A program made the position numbers and the translations under genes. From Haliotis asinina (taxonomy: Eukaryota > Mollusca > Gastropoda > Lepetellida > Haliotidae), in contig NC_090281.1 in assembly GCF_037392515.1 (NCBI RefSeq), forward strand, positions 54,166,753-54,230,752: a stretch of 64,000 nucleotides of DNA, written 5' to 3'. Of the stretch, positions 21,671 to 33,169 are shown piece after piece. The notes beneath the pieces are model-generated. The model had not been told where the DNA came from. It ran no database searches and saw nothing but the letters and a program-made list of their open reading frames with translations. The stretch's first letter is position 1; each line of letters begins with the position of its first letter.

Positions 21671-24249
21671 ATCCTAAACGTTTTTCCTCACTGCTACATT
21701 CTACACATGATCTGTTATTGCATTGTGTCATAAGTCGTGTCATCAGAACTACAGGCGAATCAGTTTGAAACCTACCTGTTATAAAGGCGATAAAACCATT
21801 TCCACATTAAAACGAAGTGATGGTTCGGTGCCGATATTAAGAACATATCTGTATGAATCAGCTTTCAATAGCGATCTTGCCACCGCCCCTGTCCCGCACC
21901 CCAAGGTACCTGTCATAAACACATGCAAAGTCCAGCCAAATTTTCACCCGTGGAGAACGTATGATAAATAGGTAATAGCATCGGAAATCATTTTAATGAC
22001 TGGCGAAAAGCATTGGAATCATGGTGGCAGCAATACCCTTAAATCATTCCAGACAAATATAACCTCAACATGTAACATGCTTACGAGGGCTCACTTTTAC
22101 TTCTTACATGTCATCGCTGGTGTAAGCTTTTCCAAACAGGACATGATGTGTTGCGGTGAAGACCTTGCTAGTTTATTTCGATGAAGTGTTTAAACGTTTG
22201 GGATAATTAACCAAACCAATAATTAAACACATTTTAATAAAATGTATTACGACCTGGATGGCGGGGGTCGAATGCACAACTTCTCTACCAGGAGGCATGC
22301 ATTGAGCAGTACACCAACAACTGAGTCATGTTGTATGATTCCTCAGGTTGTTCCTTCCCTGTTCAGGGCCAGCAATATTTTATGAGCGTCTCTATCAATA
22401 TCAACGATGTTATTTTCCACACAATCTCTTGCAACTATTAATGGATAATGGACCGACAGAGAAAAAAAACAAGAAAACACGGTTCTCTTTGGTTTAGGTT
22501 GAAAAGTTATGGATAGACATTCAAAATTTAAGGAATTAAAATTGTAGAAATTCACTTTTCTCGTTTGTCATGCCTGTTCTGTAGTACTATTGAAAGTCTA
22601 CTCAGGATGATCACTTGAAACGTGTTTATCGATCAGAAGCGAATGGTCGAGTTTCAGAAGATTGCGTCGAGAGAGCAATCTGCCGCTTGTTCCGCGTGTT
22701 TGAATAGGGCTTAAGTCTGAGAAACTGCTGATTCCAATCCGAAAAGCGAAAATCCGAGTTTAAGCGACGTCTTTGAAGCTAAAAATTCAATTCGTAGTAA
22801 CGAATGTTGTCGTGCTCTGTGGGACGTGACGTGGGGTGATGCTGACACAATGTATCCAAACAGAATCTCCAGCATGTAGTGTCAAAGACTGGATACCTTA
22901 GTCCATTCATCAGAAAATGAGGTCCAGTAAGGGTTACCAAACATTGTCTGCAGGGTACACCGAGAGTAAGGGTTTCATTTCTGATTGATGATTATAAGTG
23001 TTCCAATTGCCTAAATACACTGTTAAGATATATAGTTTGTTTTATTGCGGAACTTCATTGTACTACAAAATATTCACGATTGAGAAACTTCTAATCAGGG
23101 GAGAGAAAAAGCTGGAGATGCCCCTGCCAGGAGGTTGCGTACAAAACATCAATGTCATGGAAATAGCTAAATTTGGCAATTACTATACTTTTGTAGAAAA
23201 ATGTGTCTCGAAAGTAATTATGTAATATAAGAAGTCACCACGGCATTTGTTTGACAAGTGGCGCTAAAGGGGATACTTCTTGCCGAAATTTACCTGAGGA
23301 TGAATTCTCGCGTGGCCAAAACATCATGAAGTATGATTAGAAGCAAGATAAAGGGAGATAACTGCGTAACATAAATACGTGCTCCTACTGTCACATCCCG
23401 TCGCATACCGTATGCGCACAAACGAAGGTATCCAACGTCTTTAACATCACACTGAGCAGTATTCCAGGTTTATCACGTGCTTTGGAACATAATCAAGGTC
23501 CGAACCAGCACAACTATTGATTGGCAGCATGCACATCGATCTTTGCATAGACTTCATCAACCAAGCAGGAATGACCGCCATATCCCGTTTGTTTTGTCGG
23601 CTTTTATGACAAGCATGGGATGCTGTAGGCCAATTCGGACCAGGATCTTCACAGCTGCAATTGTTGAATGAATGAATAGTTAGTGTTTAACGCCACAGCA
23701 ACAGCATTAACGCTATCCGTGGCGAGAATACGTCAAATAAAGCTCTATGGTGCATATATATAGTAAGGATAGGCTGAGAACAAGTGTTGTATTACCTTGA
23801 TTGATACATTGCCCAATAACAGGTTTCAATGTAAGAAGGACGAGTGTTTGATACCGATTTCTTTAGATCACCGTAAGCAAAATGCAACATCCTTATCGGA
23901 CACTGATAAGACAAGGTTACGGTCTCATATCCCAGGCATAAATGGATGTTTGTTTTCCTGAACTATTAGTCTAAGCGACACAATCTCCACATCTTTTGAG
24001 GCATCGTTATAGATACATGTGTAAGGAAAGTACCTATCCCTCATTTTATTAAAAGTCGGATACTGACAAGAATGTGCGTCATCTTTCTTCAGACCTTTTA
24101 GATGAAGACTGCAATGAGACTGTACACTGGCATGAAGGTAGTGAAATTTAGTAATGGCAGGAAGATTTATACTAGTGGGTGAGGTTGTTGCTGGTATTTT
24201 CCCCCTGGATTTCCAGCAAAGTGTTTCCAGCAACATGTTTAAAATGAAT
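21671..24249. other. intergenic stretch, little recognisable
   Basis: 2.6 kb downstream of the channel gene. A possible SINE-A scrap (GACAAGCATGGGATGCTG near 23610) is the only repeat match found. ORFs here are short, without splice context or family motifs. Confidence 0.4.
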
Positions 24250-24530
24250 GCATTTCACCAGGAATTCAGCTAGAGCAAAATGTCCTTCAGCTCACTAATG
24301 ACCGGTGCGGTAACTTCACTGCCGTTGTCACTTTGAAGAATCTGTGGCTCACTAAACAGCAAAAATATATCCTTTAGTTGCAATGCAACTTCAGTAGCAC
24401 GCATGGAAGTGAGGGCGCAATACACAGTATTTTCTGAGATGGTCCTGGTGCACCATAATGCAACGTTGGTACCTTAGTCATTGTCTGCATATGAATGAGA
24501 TCAACCTGTGCACTGGAACCAAGGTCTTTG
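24250..24530 (-). mobile_element. integrase-core fossil fragment
   Basis: Minus-strand translation resembles part of a DDE integrase catalytic core of the kind found in Gypsy-like retroelements and Ginger-type transposons. Only this ~280-bp piece is recognisable. It is broken in several places and old, and the family cannot be settled from it. Confidence 0.4.
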
Positions 24531-24536
24531 GAGAGA

Positions 24537-25445
24537 ACTGGCCTTAAAACCACACCCTTGGTGGTGACACGCTTTCTCTTTTTCGGGCACTGGACACATA
24601 CGGATTTGAAGAGTTTAAAGAGATATGGTTCTCTCGCAGTCTAAGTGTCTTTTCAATACTTTATGAGACTGCTTGCCATGTAAAAACTGAAACATACAGC
24701 TTTATGGATTACAACTTCTTGTTTATTACGTTGAGCGACGTTTCTATGTAGATTCTTACATCGTTTTCAAGCTACATGTGAATACAACCAAATAATGAGA
24801 AGCTAGAAGGGGCTACCTACCCTCCAGCATGCAGCCCCCAAAAGGAGTGATTTACAAGATCAACTGTGAATGTGGCGAATCAAACATAGGTGAAACCTCC
24901 CGCCCTGTTCACACCCGCATAAAAGAACACAAATCCTCTACAGCCAAGGCAGACAGACCATCAACAAAAATTCCCTAGTCATCGCATCACGTTCGACGAG
25001 TTTGAAGTCCTGTCAACCAAAAACCAGGACTTCACAAAAAGGAAACTGTTGGAAGCCATCGAAATCCGCCGTCACAAACCTTTGATCAATAGAGACCAAG
25101 GATACTACATGCCATTGGCCTATGAAGAACCGATCAAACCATAGACTATCTAAGCACTGTGTCTGTTTGTTGTTACTACTCATCCCACTCATTTTCTTCA
25201 TCACTTGCGCTTATTGCTGTTTTAGCTCCCTACTGGCCTCCCCCAATTATGTACCACTTGTTTACTCTTTCACATACTGTTGTTAATGTTAATCCGCTGT
25301 TTGCCACAACATACCATGTATATAGCTTCTCACTATTTGGTTGTATTCACATTTAAATTGAAAACGATGTAAGAATCTACATCGAAACGTCGCTCAACGT
25401 AACAAACAAGAAGTTGTAATCCATAAAGCTGTATGTTTCATTTTT
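24537..25445 (+). mobile_element. Penelope-like element fragment with GIY-YIG domain and inverted tails
   Basis: At 24842-25145 the translation KGVIYKINCECGESNIGETS, then RPVHTRIKEHKSS and AIEIRRHKPLINRDQG, is the GIY-YIG endonuclease that Penelope-like elements carry after the RT. A frame change separates the two halves near 24960. The tail block at 25364-25445 recurs inverted at about 24687-24770, so the fragment is flanked by inverted copies of its own tail; the left copy continues to 24537. The RT itself is missing. Confidence 0.75.
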
Positions 25446-25479
25446 GACTCACCAACTTCTAGAATGCCCATTAAAGATG

Positions 25480-26420
25480 CTTGCCAGGTACTCACTACAC
25501 GCCTAAATGCGCCTAGGTACACTACCGATCCAAACTTGTAGGGAATCGTGTGTAGGGAATCGTGTGATTCAACTAATTCTTTCTTCATATCCTCAATATT
25601 TCCTTTTTAGTTTATTTTGTCCTTCATTTGTCCCCACACATAGTCAGTACTGTTACGATCTGGGCTGAAGCTTAGTCACTCTACAACGAACGAACATTTT
25701 CTCCCGACAACAAATGTTGGTTGTTGTTTTTTTTTATCCCACAGTGTGGTTTTGGTCAATATCACGCTGAAGAAAGAAACTCAATACTCCTGATGCAGTG
25801 TTCAGGCTGTTGGAAGGAGGTTTTCATATAAGGTATCAACATATAGTTCCTTCGTCCAGTTTCCAGTGAAAATATACAAAGGTGTCACTCCACGTGATCA
25901 TATCCCACCCCACGCGTGAGGTTTCACTGTATCTTTTGTCGACATTTGTAGATATTTCGGAAGATCCAACGAAGACATTTCATCAGAAATCAAAACATTA
26001 TCCATATATTGATTGTCGTGAGCCCTAGGCCAATTTAAACGTCTTTCGTTTTGCGCATCTTTCATCAATGGGTGAGGAAATTCCGCGCTTTGTCGTCAAG
26101 CTAAATCTTTGTAATTTATAACTAACAGTTTCATTAAATACCTTATGACTTCCTCTATTACTCATCTCATTTCTGATACTCTCAAAGCTTTTCACTTGTC
26201 ACAAACTGACAAAGTCGCAGGCGATCCGTACTGCAGAACGTCCTTGGTCTCCTGACTGATCATTCGTCAAAGTTCTGTATGCCGTAGACAAAGGAACGTT
26301 ATGTCTACCATCTAAAGCTTTTACATTAGCCACAGCCCTTTCAGAACCACGTAGAACCAGGTTTCTGTTCTCTTTCGCTGTCAAATCTGCCATGTCAACA
26401 CAGGAAGAAGCATTACCAAA
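25480..26420 (-). pseudogene. decayed Tc1-like transposase (relative of the 57-kb element)
   Basis: The N-terminus at 26393 reads MADLTAKENRNLVLRGSERA and the helix-turn-helix part NVPLSTAYRTL, matching MAEFTAREKRKLILDDFERG and IPLSTVYRTL of the element at 57127-58413. Downstream nucleotide blocks also align (TTTAAACGTCTTTCGTTTTG; CGCCTAGGTACACTACCGAT). Many indels and stops show long decay. It directly abuts the Penelope-like tail. Confidence 0.75.
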
Positions 26421-26578
26421 CGTCCATCCAGGAATAGAGATATCGGAGTGTTAGCTTAAAGTATGGTCGGGAAATGATCACCATACAAGTCATCATGTTC
26501 AGAACTCAGAACCTCAGTAATCAGACACGGATCTGTGATGGCTAAATCTAAACCGGTATACGAAAATGGTTGCAAGTA

Positions 26579-26719
26579 TTACCCATACCAACACTAAGAT
26601 AATTGCTAACATTACCTATACGAACACTGAAATAATTGCTACATTACCCATACCAACACTAAAATAGTTGCTAACATTACCCATACCAACACTAAATAAT
26701 TGCTAACATTAGCCATACA
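26579..26719. repeat. 33-bp minisatellite, about 4 copies
   Basis: The unit is ACCCATACCAACACTAAAAT followed by AATTGCTAACATT. Copies begin near 26581, 26614, 26646 and 26679 with small indels. There are no spacers, so this is not a CRISPR-type array. Confidence 0.85.
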
Positions 26720-27064
26720 CATACGTGATAAAATGCATATATCAAACCAGTGTATGTTTTCAAGAAGTCAAGTGAAAACGGTGAAAAATAACTGCATGCC
26801 AACAATAGTATAAAAGATCGGTTTACTAAGCATTCGACCAAATTAAACTTGCTCTAATTCCTTTCACGATAAATAATATATATTATTCATCGATCTTCAT
26901 TATATCCACTGAACTAAATTTACCTGATTATCAGCAACAACGAGGAACGTACACAGGTAAGGGAAACTACCCGAACACCGTCACAAACTCAGCCATCTCC
27001 AGAGATCTGATGGTAGACAAATGGCACGCGACGTTGAGATGAGAGGAAACCCAAACAAGAAAAA

Positions 27065-27365
27065 CAGTGAGTGAGTGAGTTAAAATTTAACGTCACATCG
27101 GCAATATTGCAGCCACATAGTGACGAGAAATGTTGTAGATACTCAATAAACATAAGTAGTTAAAGAACCAGTCATCGACGAACTGTAAAATAACTTGAGA
27201 ATCACAAAAAGAGTTTGAACTAGCTAGTATGTATTTTTAAATACAGGAAATCGTTGACAGTACCATGTAAAAATGGGCTATTGCATGATCACCAACAACG
27301 GAAGGAAGATCACCATGCTAGGGGCTGGAGCGGAGAATCCTCACCTTTCAATACGTATGCATGAG
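27065..27365. mobile_element. dispersed repeat C, copy 2 (SINE-like)
   Basis: AGTGAGTGAGTTAAAATTTA, CACATCGGCAATATTGCAGC, GCATGATCACCAACAACGGA and AGATCACCATGCTAGG follow the same order as at 3625-3960. Non-coding. Confidence 0.6.
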
Positions 27366-28313
27366 TATATCGTGTGTTGCTAATACGACATCGTCGTAGG
27401 ACGACCTCTTCAAATCCGACAACCCAAATGATACATACCAATGTAAGGCTTAATTGCATGTAATTCATTTACTAGTATACCCACTTGGTTGTCCCACTTC
27501 TTTTGTATTAGATGACGAATGTACGATCTAATGCTTGCTTTGTAATCGGTGTATGGAGTAAGAAGTGGTGCCACAGATGTATTTAGTGCAAGATCGGCCA
27601 TCGTATTCCCAGTAATGCCTACGTGGTTTGGTAACCAACAAAAGACTGTGTCGTATTAGCCAGTAGCAAGATCATTATATAGATCAAAAATTTCAATTGA
27701 AAGTGGATGTTTACAAGAAAAAAAAATAATAGCCAGAAGACAGGAAAGAGAGTCTGAATAGATTACATATTGTTTATGTTTAGGATGTCTTTCAACGTAT
27801 TTAAGGCATGTTAATGTGGCGTTTGCTTTAGCTGTGAAAATAGAGTCCAAGGGAGGTAACTCTAGAGAGGTACCTTAAAGGCCTGCCGATAAAACAGTAA
27901 CAACACTGTACATTTATGATACGAAATATGACTCCAAAAACAATTACTCAAAACTCTAAACATTGTGACCCAAAAATAATCATTACTTAATCAATAATTC
28001 AATTTACAGAAAATACTCTCTCGTAACACTAGGAGATAGTGTTCTGGATCCAATGACAATGGCACAAGCCACTGCACCACCGTCATCGGATCCGTCTGTA
28101 AATAAGGTTTTGTAATTGCTATACATATTTTTAATTGATTTTAGTCTTGTTTATAATGTAATACATTAGTTTTTGACTTTTCAAATGATGTCAGGTCACT
28201 TTTTGGTCGAACCAACTGCCAAGAAGGTCAAGAAAGACGAGAGGGATCTATATTTTCCAGCTCAATGCCAGTAGCAGAGAGGAATGGTTTAATTCATAAC
28301 CCAATAGTTTAAT

Positions 28314-29480
28314 TCAGGTGGAAGACGTCTCATAGAGTGGATTGAAAACACACTTGAATGCATGGTTTGACTCGTTAGAATATAGTTTAGTATAATAACC
28401 GTGAGCAAAATCAACTTCCAATTTCAGATTGTGTCCAACAACCTTGGCACGCTTAAAATAGCTGTGGAATTCCTTGCTGTCATCATTAGTCTTGACGTGC
28501 ATCACCAGAGGATCATCCGATAAATAAATATGTGCAAAAGTGCACAATAGAATTCTGTCATGAAGAGCTTCCACATTAATCAAACCCCGACCTCCAGAAT
28601 TAATTGGCATGTATAAACGATTAAGAGAGGAACGAGGGTGGTGTGCTCTGTTATCAGACATGATCCTTCTGGTCAGGCGGTCAAGACTCTGGATATCTTG
28701 TTTTGTCCAATCAACTACTCCAAAGGAATAGGAGAGGACTGGCACAGCAAAAGTATTGGTGGCTTTGACTTTGTTTCGAGCATTTAGCTCGGAGCTCCAG
28801 ATTTTCTTTAAACGAGTTTTATACTCGGCCCGAAGTTTATCTTGAATCTGGGCATTCTGGAGCTTGTCTCGAACTTGCATTCCAAGATAGGTGTAGGCCT
28901 GATCTTCCACAAGATGCTCAATAACCCATCCCCCTTGTAACTTGACCGATCCATCATTAGTTACCTTGCCACGTTTCAGATGAAGAGTATTACATTTTTC
29001 GAGCCCAAAGGTCATGCCAATATCATTAGAGAAGGACTCGACAAGGAGAACCTGTTCTTTCAAATTGGTATCTCCTTTGGCAAGGAGCTCGATGTCATCC
29101 ATGTAGAGGAGATGAGTAAGAGGTGTTGGGGATCTGTGCTGAGGAGGTCCGGGATGGTAACCTTCCTTCCTATTGAGCAGGAAACTCAAAGGATTCAGAG
29201 ACAGACAAAAAAGCAAAGGACTGAAGGAGTCCCCCTGGAAAATTCCCCTTCTGATTGGAATAGATTCCGAAGTCTGCACCTCTCCTTGCGAGTACATCTC
29301 AAGTTGAGTCGACCAGCAGCTCATTAAAGACTTGATTAAATCAAGTAGTCGCCCAGGGAGGTCAATACACTGAAGAGACTTCAGAATCCATTCGTGAGGG
29401 ACAGAGTCATATGCCTTTTTGTAGTCTATCCAGCACATGGAGAGGTTGCGGTGGTATGTTTTAGCCTCTTCCAGAATCAT
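28314..29480 (-). CDS. RLE-type LINE reverse transcriptase, 388-aa open frame
   Basis: The fullest RT of this family in the window. It has motif A CWIDYKKAYDSVPHEW, then IPIRRGIFQGDSFSPLLFCL, the catalytic YMDD (LLYMDDIELLAK), the thumb-like YLGMQVRDKL and HHPRSSLNRLYMPINSGGRG. Upstream, the NFRPITCLNTQYKLFTGCL block (29620-29520) is in another frame, so one frameshift near 29.48-29.51 kb breaks the ORF. The lower end diverges from the array copies at about 28406, so the CCHC knuckle and restriction-like endonuclease are lost. Clade by eye: R2/R4/Dong/NeSL/Hero group. Confidence 0.8.
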   Translation of the reverse strand: MILEEAKTYHRNLSMCWIDYKKAYDSVPHEWILKSLQCIDLPGRLLDLIKSLMSCWSTQLEMYSQGEVQTSESIPIRRGIFQGDSFSPLLFCLSLNPLSFLLNRKEGYHPGPPQHRSPTPLTHLLYMDDIELLAKGDTNLKEQVLLVESFSNDIGMTFGLEKCNTLHLKRGKVTNDGSVKLQGGWVIEHLVEDQAYTYLGMQVRDKLQNAQIQDKLRAEYKTRLKKIWSSELNARNKVKATNTFAVPVLSYSFGVVDWTKQDIQSLDRLTRRIMSDNRAHHPRSSLNRLYMPINSGGRGLINVEALHDRILLCTFAHIYLSDDPLVMHVKTNDDSKEFHSYFKRAKVVGHNLKLEVDFAHGYYTKLYSNESNHAFKCVFNPLYETSST

Positions 29481-29670
29481 TTTCTGTACAATGTTTCTGT
29501 TCTGTAAATTATCTCATTGGACGAGCAGTAAGATGACACGAGGTTTGTCAAACACCCTGTGAATAATTTATATTGAGTATTCAAACACGTGATAGGGCGG
29601 AAGTTTTTATTATGTTTTACAGATTGAGATAGAAATGCAGCAGAGAGGGTTTGGGTTATTATTAAACCAT
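28406..29670 (-). mobile_element. RLE-type LINE copy, truncated, with a second 3' end joined upstream
   Basis: Homology to the 42-55 kb array runs from 28406 to about 29270. Beyond that this copy continues with native RT sequence that the array units lack. At 29612-29670 the 3'-terminal sequence of the same family (TATTATGTTTTACAGATTGA and GCAGCAGAGAGGGTTTGGG) stands directly upstream of the RT start, followed by TTATTATTAAACC. This is a head-to-tail junction of two copies, the upstream one only about 45 bp long. Confidence 0.75.
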
Positions 29671-30129
29671 GGTTTACAAATATGTGGAATTGCTGAGGAT
29701 TTCGTCGTAGTTTGGTCAGCAATGCCATTGAGTGTATCTGAAAACAGCTGTTTAGGATTTTCGCTATTCACAGGTATTAAGTTATGAGTACAAAGTGTTT
29801 TATATCATGACCAGTCAACCCTGGAGAAATTTCGTCTGGATAAAGGTCGATCATCCCCAGGGATAATGTTTTTGCGAATGGTGCGTCATCATGGACCTCC
29901 CATTCAAATTCGTTGCGTATGTTAGTATCGGCAAATGTTATATCCAGGGAAGAATATGTTCCCGTAGATGAACATAAATAAGTGGCTGAATCATCATTGA
30001 AAATGCATAAATTACTATCGGATATGAATTCCTCGATGATTTTACCTTTAGCATTTCTGTTGACACTTCCCCCAAGTGGGTTGTGTCCGTTAAAGATCGC
30101 CTATGATGAGACATGGCTTCGGATCATAT

Positions 30130-30318
30130 AAATTTTCAGTGAGTGAGTGAGTGAGTTTAGTTTTATGCCGCACTCAGCAATATTCCAGCGATATGGCTCC
30201 CGTCTGTAATTAATCGAGTCTGAATCAGACAATCCAGTGATCAACAACATGAGCATCGATCTGCGCAATTGGGAACCGATGACATGTGTCAACCAAGTCA
30301 ATGATCCCGTTAGTCGCC
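30130..30318 (-). mobile_element. SINE-A copy
   Basis: It begins with four GTGA repeats and AGTTTAGTTTTATGCCGCAC, and continues to AACCGATGACATGTGTCAAC and GATCCCGTTAGTCGCCTC. It ends exactly where the long inverted repeat begins. Confidence 0.85.
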
Positions 30319-31384
30319 TCCCCATACTAATTTGGTTTGACAATATTTTTAGTTAGTAGGATGTCCTGGGCTCATGAAAAGGCCTGTAACTCGCAGATTG
30401 TGGTATCAGGTTTTTTTCACAGGCCATTTTAGGCGGTGGGGGTCTGTGAGCATTTTCGTGACATATGGTTTGCTGCCCGACAGCATCTCAAAGTTAATCA
30501 TGGATAGTTTTACTACTGTCAGTCTGATTACTTTCATTTTAACTTTTGTGTATTGCTAAAATGATGTAGAACTTGACATATTTTAGCTTTTGAAAATAAT
30601 CAAAATGGCCGACTTTTCATGGAAATGTGTGGTGGTGATTTATTTATTGAAAGTTTGCACTATTCTTGTAACTAGAATCAGCTGTTTTTTGTTTCCTGTT
30701 TACTTCTAGAGTGACAGCATGTTATATGGAAATATTTCACATTATCAAGAATTCAAGATGGCCGCCATTGTAGTTTGACTACTTATACATAGTAGAGGAC
30801 TACGTTTGTACTGATATGTAAATAAACAATTCATTTGGTGTCACATGTTTAACACAGTATAGAAAGAAACTAAATTTCAGTGGTTTGATAAATGAAAGCT
30901 TCACCTTTCTAAAATATTTGATGAAAAAACAATATCCAAAGTATTAGAAAACTATGCTTCACGGTCGATAACTGCGTCTAAGGCCTTGTTGTAGCTATTC
31001 AAAGTGGCCTGTCAGATGACTCTTTATCACTTTTGATACATTCAGAAGCTTACAGCTGACTCTCATCTCCCCTTTCTTCCATAATTATCATAAGTTACAT
31101 CATGCAAGAATTGGAGTCTTCTAAAAGCCAAAGCTGTTCGGGCAACAATCACCTACGTTACAAAAAGACATGTCTCTGTGCACAATAAACCAGTTCATCT
31201 GCACTGACATAGATCTCCGTCCTGGCAGTTCAACCAATCCACGGGGAGCAGAATCTCTCGACATCAGAACACCACAAAAGGGATAAGATAGCCATCACAA
31301 ATGCTCCAACCATGGTCAACTGCACTTGGTAGTTTACTTGCTCAATGTGATATTCTAGACTGCTGGATGTCGGAGGGAGCTTTT
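30319..31384 (+). repeat. long dispersed repeat D, copy 1
   Basis: About 1.07 kb that recurs as an inverted copy at 37557-38745. Shared blocks include CATGAAAAGGCCTGTAA, GCCCGACAGCATCTCAAAGT, ATGGAAATGTGTGGTGGTGA, TTTCCTGTTTACTTCTAGA and CTTTTGATACATTCAGAAGC. No transposase or sustained ORF. It could be a non-autonomous element or part of a larger unclassified transposon. Confidence 0.75.
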
Positions 31385-31571
31385 CATTTAATGTCTTGTC
31401 TCATCTACTACAGACATCACTGGATTGTATGGTACATACATTGAACTGAGAGTCTGTGCGTTCTGGTAATGTTGATAGGTTTTTTGTTGTAAGTACTGGT
31501 TTGTAGATATTATAATACGCCCGTGTATTGATGCATTTGTGTTGGACTTGATTCTTGATGTGTTTCTGTGT

Positions 31572-31614
31572 TGGCAGTGTATGGCAGTGTATGGCAGTGT
31601 ATGGCAGTGTATGG
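31572..31614. repeat. 10-bp tandem repeat (GGCAGTGTAT)4
   Basis: Four perfect consecutive decamers and a partial fifth. Confidence 0.9.
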
Positions 31615-31958
31615 TAAAAACAAGCTCTCCTACATGGCGATAGAGTCGGGCACATCCGATTTCCATGGACAAAAACCGTTCTTCTCGAGTTCACAACTTT
31701 CAAAAACAAAACAATCAACAAAACAAACAAGTACAATTGGACCAGCTGGGGGGATTACGTTTTTTAATGTCATCAGTCCTAACATGGAACAGTACCAAAT
31801 CCTCGAACTCCAGCATTGTTGCCGCAGAATGTGTGTCTAAATTGACCTTATTCAAATTTGAGATTTGAACTTGGCCAAAGATAACTGAAGCCCGACACGT
31901 AAAACCAGAGATAAAAAAAACCTCTGGAACCGTGTTCCCTCAACGTATGCAACGCTAC

Positions 31959-32145
31959 CTATTCTACTGGAGGGTTTACAGTAGTAGACACGCATAGTTC
32001 ATTGTCACAAAATGTACGAACAGTAAAACATCCACATCCCGTTCCAGAAGAATCTTCTGTCCATGGAATGTCTTCTTGGCAGTCGTCTTGCCTCTGGGGG
32101 ACTTCAGGGTCCATTTCTGCCCTCAGGACGATGGCATCCACGCTC
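31959..32145 (-). CDS. candidate terminal exon of an unknown minus-strand gene
   Basis: Minus strand: the acceptor-like CTTTGTTATCAG is followed by an open frame starting after one base, SVDAIVLRAEMDPEVPQRQD, then a Cys-rich GCGCFTVRTFCDNELC and a TAG stop (61 aa). Acidic, Cys-containing, no membrane segment. I recognise no family. The phase does not match the other candidate exons at 35.1 and 36.0 kb directly, so at least one further exon would be needed if they belong together. Confidence 0.25.
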
Positions 32146-32439
32146 CTGATAACAAAGGTAAACATATTTTACATCATTCGTACTGTGTGTATTAATGCAA
32201 AATATATGCCTCCACGAGAAAACGGCTCAAACATGAAACTCAAGTTGTGACTTTGCAGTAGACGTCATGGTAAACAAGGATGCAATTTATGTTTTCTTGA
32301 AAAGATCGTTTGAGAAAAAACACAGTTGCTTCCGTGTGCGACGCTTCTACTAATAAAGCTAAATAGTATTCTATATCAGTTATACTTCCCACACATATTA
32401 AGCCAGCATGAGTGTTGTTTTTCACCGCTTTTAGCTATA

Positions 32440-32575
32440 AACCAGCTATATCACGGTGAGAAACAACAAATATATGCTTCACACATCATTCCCATATGGG
32501 AAATCGAATTAGGGTTCTTTGGAGCGTCATGAGCGAACGCTTTAACCATTCGGTTATTCGACGATCCCCATAGAT
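32440..32575 (-). mobile_element. SINE-B related copy, decayed
   Basis: The reverse complement carries a tRNA-like head (GGTTAAAGCGTTCGCTCATG) and the B-box-like part (AATTCGATTTCCCATATGGG) followed by family-like body sequence. Weak but in the right order. Confidence 0.45.
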
Positions 32576-33169
32576 TAAAATGCAAAACAAATATGTCGGG
32601 ACGTGAAAACAAACTTTAATCTAAATATTAAACTGAAATATTGAAATACGTTACCAGTAGTCTTCCAGTACACTGACTTTCAAAGTGACCATCCGGGACT
32701 TGCTTTGTCTCGAACTACCTACTGAAGGACGGAATGGTGGGTTAACACTACGTTATGCCATCTATAGATAGCATCGTACAGGGCATGCACGAAGGGGGCC
32801 CTATCTACACTACCACCTAAATCTACCAGTCAAGTGCAGTCAGCATTTGGCCTACTGGGGATGCTGAAAAGACTGGGGCCACAGAGTGTGCCAACCCTAA
32901 AATAACTGGGTTGCTGTAACAACCATCCTGACTGTACAATCAGGCCCTAGCACCGAACCTACTCCATGTACAGTCGGCAGGGGGCTACGCGGAGAGCGGA
33001 CGTACTATGGAGCCACCATGAGACAAAAGCTCATCCCATCGGTCCCTCGGAAAGCCAGTGTACTAAAGTCCAGGTGGAAGGGTTTAGAGGGACACAACAC
33101 CAAATCCAGAATGTGCCAGGGTTCCTGCGTCTGAAAGAAATGAGTCATGCATAAGCATCAGGAATCACA

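Larger units (their letters stand above)
27410..30110 (-). pseudogene. APE/RNase H-type LINE (I-like), broken and interrupted
   Basis: On the minus strand, 30110-29820 encodes an endonuclease-like segment with EEFISDSNLCIFNDDSATYL and a TGTYSSLDITFAD block. 28140-27410 encodes RNase H pieces: TDGSDDGGAVA, SIFTAKANATLTCLKYVER, QYVIYSDSLSCLLAI, and downstream PYTDYKASIRSYIRHLIQKK. EN before RNase H is the order in I/Jockey-type LINEs. The middle, where RT should be, is absent, and an unrelated RLE-type LINE (28406-29627) sits there. Frames are broken throughout. The nested arrangement shows the APE-type copy is older. Confidence 0.65.

Noticed and set aside
26579-26719. Regular 33-bp repeats as a CRISPR-like array
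   Set aside because: There are no spacers between units and the genome is clearly eukaryotic; this is a minisatellite.
31414-31465. Possible relic of a DEG/ENaC exon 7 (YIELRVCAFW versus FLELRVFYD)
   Set aside because: Only about six residues agree, the following residues diverge and no neighbouring channel exons were found. The match is too short to support.
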